From Lamellibrachia columna (lineage: Eukaryota > Annelida > Polychaeta > Sabellida > Siboglinidae): 64,000 nucleotides of DNA. The notes under the pieces were generated by a model that searched no databases, was not told the origin of the DNA, and saw only the letters and a program-made list of their open reading frames with translations. The position numbers and the translations under genes were made by a program. This document shows, one piece after another, positions 45,919 through 61,847 of the stretch. The first letter of the stretch is position 1. Each line of letters opens with the position of its first letter. The stretch spans positions 9,520,098 through 9,584,097 of the forward strand of contig OY759266.1 of the NCBI GenBank assembly GCA_963662155.1, given 5' to 3'.

Positions 45919-46480
45919 ATGTTGTTGAAAAAGAGGAATATTATATTGAACTCTCTAAATCCCGGTCAAGTGGAAAAGGCCCATTTGGATCGTTGCGAGA
46001 ATTTTCGTGTTGGCACTTTTATGGCCGCCCTCGATGTGCTGTCTTCGGACATAGATTATACAACCAAAGCGTACTCTGGGGTCTGTGACCGCTTTGGATT
46101 TCTCCGCAACTTGACGGAGATAGAACTCATAGAACCAAGAGAGATGCGACATGTTGCCTAGAAACTGGTGAGACTTTACTCGTCGGACATGGATGACATT
46201 CTGATCCAGTTCGGTGGACTAGTTGCAGAAACTCTCACAAGGGACATATGGAGCATGAAGTATCACCAGAGGCGCCGACGTATCAGGTGTTGATCAAGAG
46301 AAATCTCAGGGGTGATTTCTCCAAAGTGGAAGTATTGCTTCGCCAATATCTGACTTTGATGATTATAGTAACTGTAGCGGAGAGATGTCTTTTTCCAAGT
46401 TGAAACTGATCACGGATGAGCACCGATCCACAATGAACAAGAACAGACTGGTTCGCCTGACTACGCTCAGTGCGGAATGA
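45919..46480 (+). pseudogene. hAT (DUF4371-type) transposase remnant
   Basis: An open frame at 45919-46161 (KAHLDRCENFRVGTFMAALD onward) is followed after frame breaks by SFSKLKLI, then STMNKNRLVRLTTLSAE ending at a stop near 46480. The latter is the hAT dimerisation motif (SF SKLK ..STM...RL..L). Several frameshifts and stops make it non-functional. Confidence 0.8.
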
Positions 46481-46739
46481 GACGTCACGCGTCGGATTAA
46501 TCTTGACAAGATTTAGTCGGACTTTAGTGCTGCCAAAACGCGCATAATGTTCATAATAATAATAAAAGTACTCATATATCACCAGATCAGTCGAGATTGC
46601 TGCCTTAGTGTTTGAGAAAGTTCAACAGATGTAGAATCAGACCTGACTGTTCACGCGATCACATTTATAGAACCGTTGGTAACTAATTTGGTGGACAGTA
46701 TTTGGACGCTGTGTTTTCTTGTATTATTTTTCGGTATGT

Positions 46740-46855
46740 CACTGTAATTGTATTGTATGCTGTAATTGCATACAATTACTGTATGCTGTAATTGTATACA
46801 ATTATTGTATGCTGTAATTGTATACAATTATTGTATGCTGTAATTCGTGTGTGTC
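46740..46855. repeat. Tandem repeat, about 32-bp unit, with palindromes
   Basis: ATTGTATGCTGTAATTGTAT followed by ACAATT, about 3.5 copies. TAATTGTATACAATTA is a perfect palindrome in each unit. It lies inside the hAT element. Confidence 0.9.
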
Positions 46856-47487
46856 ATTGTACTCTGTTTGTTTCTTGTTAGTCACCATACGCTGTGTTTT
46901 CTTGTCGGCATGTTTGTATGCCGTCGTCGACAACAATGTGTGAATGCTTATACTCAAACATAGTTGAACACGTTAAAGTATGGGGTTACCCCCGTAGTCA
47001 GTACCACACAATCTTCATCTTTCGCGCACTCGGTAAGCCCCCTCCCCCACAAACAAAATTGTACCAGGCCCCCACATTGTTAATCCGGCACTGAATGAAT
47101 GTGGAATCGTAGTATCAAAACAGTCCACCACCAAAGCGTTATCTTGCGTTATCTTTTGGTTAGGTGGAAATGTTGAATCCCATAAATGTATAGGCCTACT
47201 CGGCCCGTTGTTTGCAATGAATCCCTGTTGCAAGGATAGCACAATCAGCAGTGGATTTCCGGGATGATTCTTGAAAAAAAAATTATAGTTAAAAAAATTC
47301 TCTAAAAAGGTGGGGTACGGTCGATAATAATGGGTATACGGGGTGCCTTTTTCCGTGGTAACCGGGCTCAGAGACAGGTTCACCGGACATATCCTACTGA
47401 GGACAAAACTCCCTCAGACAAAAACTATCCGTTCAAAAAACCAACCCGGACAAAAACACAACCGCTTGCATTCATATCCAGTTGGGA

Positions 47488-47949
<462 letters not shown>

Positions 47950-48938
47950 CTTGGCATTTGAAGTGTATGGACGACATACAAAAAAAAAACATCCAAAGAA
48001 ATATTTTCAGATTAACTATGTGTAATTAATAATGTGTTAATCTTGAACTGCTCACTTCCAGGAATTCATGAAGTTAACTATAGTAGGTCCCTATCATGTC
48101 TGCAATAATAATTATCAAAGGAGAAGTGGAGTTTTTACATAGAGATTATACCTCGTTCTATACAAAACTTGCCTGAAAATCATGAGTAAAATGCGAATTT
48201 GACAATGGAATAATACTAAGTTATGAAAAAATGTATAGACGGTAAATTTGTGTAAACACATTGAACACGTAATGGATGGTTTGTCCGTATTTAGACCGAA
48301 TGTTAAAGAGAAAGTTTATCTGTGTGGGTTTTTGTTAGAGGTGTTGCATGGTGTGGTTTTATCCTGAATTCGTTTTCCATTGTGCCGGCACTTACATATA
48401 AATTGGCCAAAAAACACAAATTGGTTTGAAATATAGTGTGCAGACGATTTTCCGTTTGTTGTCATGTGTACACACCATTTTAGAATCGTTATAAAAAGTC
48501 CCACATTTTTACATACTTGACAAACCAAATCGATGCCCGCGCGCGTGGCGCGTGCGTGCATAGGGTAGATGTAGCTCTAATTCTCACAGAAATTGCGACT
48601 TTATGACACAGATAACTTCATATGTACGTAATAAATAAGCCATTCTTTGATAATCGAAACAATTAAATTGTTATTATGTTTCGCGGGAGTGCCACCAACC
48701 CAATGGCAATACCAATGGCAATAGAAATTAACTCAAAACGCCTTGGAAAGACGTCTTAGCTGGATGAAGTATTATATATGACAAGATGGGGAGCAAATCG
48801 TAAGACTCGGAAGGGTAATTGAAAGTCTTATGACACATTGCCCCAACTGAAATATATATGCTAAAATGTCCTATCTGAATAATCCATTTGACAACCGTTA
48901 CTTACGACAGAGGGCGCCAAAATCTGCCCAAAATAAAG

Positions 48939-51900
48939 ATGGCAGCGCCCATAGAAAACATGCGTTCTAGTGTTCGAATTCGAATTAAACTTGACACTGA
49001 CAAAAAGAGTATCAGAACAGCGTCGAGAAAGTATTGGATCCTAGTCCAAGAATGCCCGACTCTTTCTACTATTTCTGATTTACAAGTGCAAATAATTGAT
49101 CGATTCCATTTGGAAAATAATTCGATTAAGTTGTGTTTGGAACATTTTCTGTTGCCGAGTTGGGAAAGCGTACGCATTTTGCGTGAAAACGATTTGCTCA
49201 GGTATACTTATATGTCATTTCGTTATTTGCTAACCAGAAGTATTGCTGTATATGACCAAACGGTTTAACTGTCAAGTGCAAAACAAATGCTACAACTTGC
49301 TGCTGGTTCCTGCTAACTAGTAACTGACATGCCTCTACTCTCTAGACGGGTGTCTGATGTTTCGGCCCATAACGGGTTCGGCCCATGGGTCGAACCATCC
49401 AACGGCTCGACCAGTGAACCGTGAAGTGTTTTCGCTCGCATGGGCCGAACCATCCGTGTAATGACACCTCCTCTAATGCAACTTGTGATATGCTCAATTG
49501 ACTTAAGACAATTAATTGCATAAAGGGCTTGAGCACATAAAATGTTCTCACACAAACAATGGAGTCATGCTATCAAACATTTAAGTTAAGTTTTGCTGAT
49601 GAAACATCAGATAGATTAAAAGCATTATTAAAGGGCTTGATCGCATAAAATGTGCTCACACAAACAATGAAGTCAATACATTATATATTACAATACAAAC
49701 TCCACTAGTTATTAATTTTTTCGTGGACGTTTCCCTTAGACATTAATTACTTAAATTTGGATCATTATTTTATTATGTCAACCGCTTTCCGTTATTTTAT
49801 TTATATTGCTATATTTCTATAAATAGTTCTAGATTAGTATTATATTAGCGTGTGAGCGTGTGCGTATGCTTCTGTGCGCAGTCATAATTTCTGCCTTTCT
49901 TATTGATTAAGGCCATGGACCGAAACGATTATTATTAGATTTCCGCTACTAGAGTGGGCTGAATCGACCGTCGCTGAATTCAGTAGCGATGGTGAAGTGG
50001 GCCAAACCATCCGTTGCGTGGGCCGAATCGATTAGGCCGAACCATCCGTCAGCGTGGGCCGAACCATCCGGGATCCCTCTAGACTTGTCTCGAATCTTGT
50101 TTTGCCATTTGGCTCTGCCCCTGTCCTGTGCCTAACACTGCCGATGGGACCTTGCTTTGGTCATGGCAATTTCAGTGCAGGCTTTTGTCTTAGCTCTTGC
50201 TACATTACACTTCATAAACTAAATAAATTATATGCTTACAAAACGGTAACACCTGATTAGCAGCAGGGATATATCACCAAACTGGAAAGATACACAGGAA
50301 ATTTGGATGCACCCAACACCCTGATTTTCAAGAATGGAGAGAAACAATGAAGTATTCCATGCAAGTGATTAAAAACCTTTTCATGGATTGTCAACAATAT
50401 GCTGTACGGACATAACCCCTTACGGACATAACCCCTTACGGACATAACCCCTTATGGACATAACCCCTTATGGATATAATCCCTCTGGATATAATCCCTC
50501 TGGACAAACCACTCACCTTTTTAGACGGGGTAAAAAAACATTTGCTCTTTCTGTGAATGTTACTAATGTATTATTACGAGTTATTTTACATTTTGAGAGT
50601 ATAATTGTTTTGAAATCACTTCATAGATTGGAGTTTTCAAGAGACTAATTAGGATTTCAAAAGGCTATTTGAACTTAGCATAGGTGAGTTCATATTTTGG
50701 GGAGTTAGTTTAGGAGGTTACAAGTGCATTTCAAAGCAAACATACTTGCTTTGAAATGGCTTCTACAAGTCGATTTGAGTCAGTGTGTCAGATTGGTTAC
50801 AGATTAAAGAGGATTTCAAATGGCTGTTAGAACTTCACTGATTATGTCTGGTCGGGTGCGCAGACAAAAGCCCCTCCAGACATAAGCCTTTTGTCCGGAG
50901 GGGCTTTTGTCCCGGATTCCTGTGCTTGGGGTTATGTCTGTGAGGAGTTATTACTTGCCACAAGGGGGTTTTGCACTGAGGCATTTCTGAAATATAAAAC
51001 AGAAATTTCCCTGCCAGCAACTGACCACTTGCAGCAACATCTGAGGGCTTTCCACCTTACGTAAAGTACTACATGTTTCTAGACTACTTTTTATAACCAT
51101 ACCTTGTCGGAATACAGTGTATGTACGTATTAACATATTTAACATGGGATTGAGTAATGTACTTGATGTTACACAAAACAACCTTTTTTTCATGTTCCAT
51201 GTTCACTTATAAAATGAGAACTTTGGCTGAATATCTTTAAAACAGGTTGATAAACACAAGGACACCATTTTCAGATGCCATTTTTTTAAGTTATTCCCTT
51301 GCTTTTTATTTCTAAGCTTTTGTTGAACATTGTATATAATAAAGAAATAATCATGTAACCAAATTGGGTTAGCGATTTTCCAGTGACCCATCTGGAGATT
51401 ATAGGTGGGTCAAAAGAGAAGCAAATCTGTCACAGACAGGTCAGTGTAGGGTCATAACAAGCAGGTTGTGTGCAACAAATTTGCTCAATGTTTTATCAAA
51501 CCAATGCTCTAAAAGTGCTGGCATTAATGAAAAGTCAGAACTTTTTATAGCATGTCTGTTCCAATGTATGAATCAGTAATAACGTCTTGCTGTGTTTGTT
51601 TGCAGTGTGCAGAACAATGATGCAATAAAACATGAGGCTTATGGGCAACTTGCACCTAAGTTGAGGGTACAGATGGAGGAAAAACAACCAAATTCACAAA
51701 GTTGCACGGATGAACAGACAACACGAAAGAAGAAAAAAAAGAAACGAAAGAGACACCATTCTGACTCAGATGATAACGTAATGGACTTTCAGGAAGAGGA
51801 AGTAATACAGCCAGATGTAATACAGACAGTAGCAGAACAGCTGGAACAGTGTTTGGTAGACGCAGAATTTAAACAAGAGGATCCACATGCAGAAGGACCA

Positions 51901-54900
51901 GTCATGAAGAAAAATGGTCTGATGGCAGTGCCAGTGGACCAACAGCATCAGTGTCTTGGTGTAACCAATGGCAATGTCGAGATAAATGATAATGTTGGTG
52001 ACAATACAATGGTGAAGACAAAGAAGAAACGTAGACGCAGACACAAGCCACGCAAGTCTCCGATGGATGCTCCGACTGACCTTAACCCAGTTTGTGACAC
52101 CAAACAAAACTTGCCTGCTCCACCAGCGATGATTCGAAGACCAGTGAAGTTACTTCCTGCCGAGAAGGGTCATGTACACTTTGACTCTGATAAGTCTGAA
52201 GATGAGGCAAGATTAGTAAGCGATGCGTTCTCCACTGACAGTCATGGGATTGTAGACAACAAAAAAGCTGTGGCTGCAATGGACGTGCAGCATGCTGACA
52301 CAGAGAGTTCACAGATGTTGGCCCCATCCACATGCGCTCCACAGCGATCTGACTCTCAAAGAAATGGCGCTGTGAGTGTGAGAGAGGGTGGTCAACACTC
52401 AAATGGTGATGGCAATGTGAAGGTGTTCTACAGGCAGAAACAATCTTCAGAAGCTCTTACAGCCACTACTCAGAAGTTGGAGTCTCTACCGGTAAGGTGA
52501 AAAACCACCTCTGTTGTTTGGTTTTCATTCAAAATGATAATTGCGATGTGTGCCTTACTTAAGAAAAATATAAAGTTACTGTGACAAGTCTCAGGACCAG
52601 ATACTATTTTATTGTAAATAAAGACTTTACTGTTTAGTAATTACATTTACTGCCATGTTTAAAACAAATTTACATTAACATGAGCAAATTCAACATTTAA
52701 TATATACATTTATACGAGAAAAATAATCATTAAAATAATATCTAAAATGCCAAGAACTGTAATTAAAAATGTTTTGATTACCAGTAGGAATACTTTTTTT
52801 TAATAGCAAAGTTGTTGAATACAGTGGCTCAACGCTCTGCAATTATTATTTAAAGTTGTTGTATACAGTTAAAAGTTGTTCTTACTAGAACGTTGCAGTG
52901 AAAGAGAAGGACTACAGTGTATATGACTTGTTGCACGGCCCACCAAGACCAGGCGACAGGATTGCATACAAGGTACATGGTTCTTATGTTCTCACTGTGT
53001 AGAGAAAGTATACATCTGTACATAACTTTAACATTTCGTAGTCGTCATGATGTGTTTTGAAAATAATAGTTTCATATAACTGACACAAATTGTTTTATTT
53101 GTTCTATTTTATACATACATTTTCCCTGTGTTATTAGTTGTTTTTTTGTTGAAAAAAATGATAGATTTCATGCATTTTAAACCCACTTCTTGTTGTAGTT
53201 ATCGTAATTGATTTGCATCTAGTACTTTATTTTTGTGCATAAGTATTGTATAGTATAAAATGTCATGAAAGGGTTTTAAATAATTATACATCTACTTCTG
53301 TTTACATGGACCCCATTTATATATAATGTTAGGCAGAAACTCAGCAGAAAACTGCTACAAGAACCTGACGACAACAAATTCTGTCTGAGTTGTAAACACA
53401 CTTGGTAGGGGCACCGAACAAACAATGGTGGTAGCAGTTGCTCAGTGATGCCCACCATGTGTTTGTGGGCCTGATCCGATTTGCCAGACTTTTTAATTGT
53501 TTCATAAAAAATATGGTAGAACTTAACACCTGGCCAACACCTTTCTTCTGGATGTGTGCCACAGACCAGTTGCTTATGTCAGGGGAAGTAAACATCCCAT
53601 GCAGGTGGAATATATATATATTTCTAAATGTTTTTTTAACCTGAAATAAAAGTATTCGTTTGTATTTGTATACATGATTACATGTATGTTATCCTGCTGT
53701 GGATTAATAGTCTGATAACAGACTAGCAGTCTGTAATCAACCAAAATGTCCCAACAGACACTGTTCAAGGCACAGCTCAGACAATTTTGTCATCTACCTT
53801 GTGGGGTGATTGATTGTATTTTCAACCCTGCATGAGTATCTCATTTATAGGTAATTCACTAATAATAATTGGCAGAAAATATACTACCTTATGGTTATTT
53901 ATCAGCATGATGTTGCTTACAAAGTTGACTTTGCACGTCCCTGATCATGATTCTGGTTTGTTATGCCTCTGGGCTCAGGTGCTTGAGAATCGTTATAAAA
54001 GTTTTATTACAAATAAAGCATCTATTACCAGAGCAAATCCTGTTTCAGATAACAATTGGTTTTAGCATGAGACATTTATAAAAAATACTTTTTCGTGCAG
54101 TATTTACAAACATGCAGATGTCTGTACATCATGAATCTGTGTTTCATTACAGAAATTTTTTTTTTCTTTAATTGTGTTTTCTATTGTGATGCAGCTGTTG
54201 GAATTATCTGAGACCTACAACCCAGAAGTCTCCAGTTACAAAGTATGTTCTTGCACTTGGGCGAATACAGTGTGAATAGGCTTTGATTGATGTGGCTAAA
54301 TGTATTGGCTTCTTAATCCCTTAGCTTTGTCTTAGAGCTATTGGTTGTTGTAGCATCCACACTGTTGTTGCACCCCCCCACCCTAGACATAACAGGGGTG
54401 CCAGGTGTAGATAAACATGACTTAACATTCTGACTTGAAACAGACTGTATTCATTAATATATATTGTGTGACAAGGTTTTAGGATTATTTTAACTACCAT
54501 GGTTTCCTAATTTTTGTGATATTCAAGTAAATGTGATGTTTCTAATGTAACTTTTGTAACCTCTGCAATACTCACAGTACATTTTTATATGGATAATCGC
54601 AGAATCAATGTGTTGGACGTGTTCATTGTATTATATGTTCACTGTGTTGAATGTGTTCACTGTGTTGGACATGTTCATTGTGTTGGATGTGTTTACTCAG
54701 TTGGATGTGTTCACTATGTTGGATTTGTTCACTGTGTTGGATGTTTTCACTGTGTTGGATGTTGCTAGGTTAGATATGTTTGGTGTGTTGGATGTGTTCA
54801 CTGTGTTGGATATGTTTGCTGTGTTGGATTTGTTCACTGTGTTGGATATGTTGGCTGTGTTCACTGTGTTGGATGTGTTTGCTGTGTTGGATGTGTTAAC

Positions 54901-57236
54901 TTTGTTGGATGTGGTTGCTGTGTTGGATGTGTTCACTTTGTTGGATGTGGTTGCTGTGTTGACAGGAGGCACAAGTGATCAGTTACGACCCAACCACCCA
55001 AACTCTGGATGTTAAATTAGACACAGCTGTTGGTATGTCATGACATATTAAGCATGTTCTGTTTGGTGCATTGTGTACCATACTTAGCAACATTTCCACA
55101 CCTCGTATGCATTCTCATGAATCCACACTTTTAACCTGCTAACATTATTACCTATCCTATTCAGCTAGACAGTGATCAGCTATGTGAGTGTATGCTTTTA
55201 GAAGTATTTATGTAAATATTGTTTGTTTTCCAAAATGGAAATACTGTTTATTGGGATTAGCCAAGTAGTCTTTAAGTACAAATACTCTTGTTTTTGTACC
55301 TTGTTAAAAGTCAGTGAAATACTGTTCAAATGCATTTGTAATTTTAATATATATGATAGTCTCAGTCATGGTGTTGCTACAAGGTCAGAAACAGATGATC
55401 TGCTCTCACATGACAAGGCTAATTGGCTGTTCAGCCAGGTGTTTAACAACTTACACAGAGGCACCTCTACTGGGCCCTGTCAGTGCAACAATGCTGACAT
55501 GCAGGTGGGAAGCCAATGAGATATCTTTGATATTTAGTTTCTCTCTCTCGCTCTCTCCACTTACATTTCCAAGCATGAAACACCCATCAAAGAGCATGAC
55601 CAGGGAAGCCAAGGACAAAGTAGGTGGGGAGCTTCGTTGATGGAGTTCTCCCCAAATCAAGGCTTTGTCATCTTATAAACATAAGATAACTACCCCCCCC
55701 CAAGATACTGTGGGGTTTAGAACTTTAGACAATGTTTGTTGTTCCACCTTGGTAAGTTAGCAAACTTGTTGACTCAAGTCATAGAGGCTGACTCTCAGAC
55801 TTGGGTCATCTATTTTCATGATTTATGAGACCATATGTTCATGCTACAGGGCACAGCGAACACAAGTACTTATTATGATTGGTAATGTTGCAAAAATCCA
55901 GCTACAAATTACCGCAGACAAGCCACAACAATCATGGCGATTGGTAAACCCTTGGGGCTTGATTTGGAATTCAGATACATGACTCGAGAGTTAACTTGGA
56001 CTTGCAGGTCAATGATTGAAGACTTGACCAACAAGTCTCTGAGTTAGACAATACACAATGCACAGTGGTTGCTGTGACCCCCTGATCTGTTCATTACAGA
56101 TAGTGTTTGTTGTGGCCATATGTCCACTACATCAGTTCCTTGTCTGATTTCAGTGGAAAGAAAGCCTGGGAAGTTTGATCTGATGTTGGACGATGACAAC
56201 GAGACAAATACAGAAGAGAATATTTTTCAGGTATAACAATGTCACAAATATACATTGGCAACACTTGGGTTAAATATCAACATTAAATGAATCAATCGTC
56301 CTTACAGAGTTCATACAACAATTTATATACATCCATACACTATATAGCTGAGAGGTGCCAGGCAAGATTGCACAAAGAGTGGTAGAGCTACCGCTTTCCA
56401 TGATGTGAACATGGTAGATGAAGACCTTGCGTTGCGGTCACTAGGGAGCAGTGTGGAAGGGGTTTCCATCCTGGCGGAAGAGTTAACGTTTTAGGGTATA
56501 TTTTATTTACTTAATTATGGGGCGTTTTCTGTGTGAAGTGGATGTTTTGCTGTATAATTGTATTCAAAATTAGTCAAATTAACTTTTTAACCTTGAAATT
56601 GTCAGTAGACTGTCTTGAATTTTTTTTTACTGAAGAAAAGCAATAGTTCTACCATCAAAGTGGTAGATTTGGCACCTCTGTATAATTATACATATATTGC
56701 TAGTTGAACATAAAACATCATAATGTACATCAACCTGGTGGATATCCCAACAAATACTTTTGTTTTTGAGATTTTAAAAATAACTTATGTTGTGCCAATA
56801 TGCATGATTTTCTGTTATGTTCAAAATATCAAGGATATTTTCGTGCATTTTATTTAGTAAAAACCAAAACAAAATTCAGACATCTGCCAAAAATGTGTTA
56901 TTGGATCAGCCATATTTGGTCCACAGCAGATTAAGTTGCCCGGATGTAGGCAGCAGACATCCTAGAAGATATTGTCTAATGGTTGATGTGGCCAATTATT
57001 TGGATGGGTCCACCAGAGGATAATAAAATATCACCACTGATTTTGTAAGGATGGATGAATACATTAAGCACGTATGTAACATTTGCCTTGCACAAGTTTG
57101 GTGACACTGGTTCTGCAAACATGTTGTCATGTTTGATTACCTGTATGACAATACCAGTTCTGTTGACAACTCTGCTCTGTCTCTTCAGGTGAGCCTGTCC
57201 TGGCCGTCATTGATTGAGCCTCGCCTTCTCACTTGA
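48939..57236 (+). CDS. COIL: Coilin, Cajal-body scaffold protein, 490 aa
   Basis: Coilin is the nuclear scaffold of Cajal bodies, where snRNPs mature. The seven exons are 48939-49201, 51606-52491, 52889-52972, 54195-54242, 54966-55032, 56154-56230 and 57189-57236, and all phases join. Exon 1 (residues 1-87) is the self-interaction domain: SSVRIRIKL, a Trp-leucine core, LLPSWESVRILRENDLL, as in the human N-terminus. Exon 2 encodes a low-complexity middle with two lysine/arginine nuclear localisation signals (about 128-137 and 225-238) and acidic serines. Exons 3-7 encode the C-terminal Tudor-like domain: KEKDYSVYDLL, IAYKLLELSETYNPEVSSYK, EAQVISYDPTTQTLDV, RKPGKFDL, WPSLIEPRLLT. Human coilin is 576 aa, and its Arg-Gly-rich SMN-binding box is not visible here. 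Introns carry repeats; the last 3' splice site and stop lie about 100 bp from the CENPM stop. Confidence 0.94.
49355..50080. repeat. GGGCCGAACCATCCG repeats in COIL intron 1
   Basis: The word GGGCCGAACCATCCG or close variants occur near 49375-49460 and again near 49965-50075, with unique AT-rich DNA between. They are direct copies, perhaps the ends of one element. No inverted ends were found. Confidence 0.65.
50405..50512. repeat. Tandem repeat, 16-bp unit
   Basis: ACGGACATAACCCCTT repeated about six times with drift to TGGATATAATCCCTC, in COIL intron 1. A related inverted 'cagacataag...cttttgtccgg' pair lies at 50865-50915. Confidence 0.9.
54610..54965. repeat. Degenerate 15-18 bp minisatellite ending at a COIL splice acceptor
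   Basis: GTGTTGGATGTGTTCACT type units fill about 350 bases of intron 4 and run up to the acceptor 'gctgtgttgacag' at 54965. The repeat therefore supplies the polypyrimidine/branch region of exon 5. Confidence 0.9.
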
Positions 57237-57308
57237 CCGTATTCCAGCAGTCGGCGTCCTTCACTTTCATGTACAGGACACACATTTGTTCATATTCACA
57301 GTTTTGTT

Positions 57309-57314
57309 AATAAA
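57309..57314 (+). terminator. AATAAA polyadenylation signal of COIL
   Basis: AATAAA lies 73 bases after the COIL stop, in a short 3' UTR and 26 bases before the CENPM stop codon on the other strand. Cleavage would fall inside or next to the last CENPM exon. Confidence 0.6.
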
Positions 57315-57339
57315 ACGTCATAATGTTGCAGTGTTGTGG

Positions 57340-61475
<4,136 letters not shown>

Positions 61476-61847
61476 ATTTGTTAGATTGTTTTAAAATACC
61501 ATCGACATTAAGCCATAAATAAATTTCAAATGGATTTCCAGATGGGAAAGTTTGAAAGATACCGCCACTTAATTAAACCGGATATGGAGGTATACTCTGC
61601 AAGCTTTCACTGTGAGAATTTAAAACAGTAAAAATAAAGAAAGTTGCAACGCACGGTACGTGTATTATTAAATTTGGTTATTTAAATAATCAGTTTGAAT
61701 TGTCATCATTGTTTGAAATATCCTCATAGTCGTAAGAATGTCAAAATGATGTTGTTGTGGCGCCATCTAGCGATTACATATACACGAAGCTTTAGTGTCG
61801 CCCTCTGTTATTTAGCATAGTTCATGACTCGAAACTCGAAGTCGAAG
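61476..61847. promoter_or_regulatory. Shared divergent promoter region of CENPM and LRPAP1
   Basis: 372 bases separate the two start codons, which point away from each other. No TATA box is placed convincingly. The region must hold both 5' UTRs and start sites unless an upstream non-coding exon exists. Confidence 0.6.

Larger units (their letters stand above)
45693..47093 (+). mobile_element. hAT element with recognisable ends
   Basis: The terminal inverted repeats CAGTGCCGGATTAAC (45693-45707) and GTTAATCCGGCACTG (47079-47093) are perfect over 15 bases. The 8 bases outside, ACTGAATT and AATGAATG, match at six of eight positions, as in a decayed hAT target duplication. The element is about 1.4 kb and carries transposase remnants (45919-46480) on the plus strand. 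A TATTGTATGCTGTAATTGTA repeat (46740-46855) lies inside. Confidence 0.88.
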
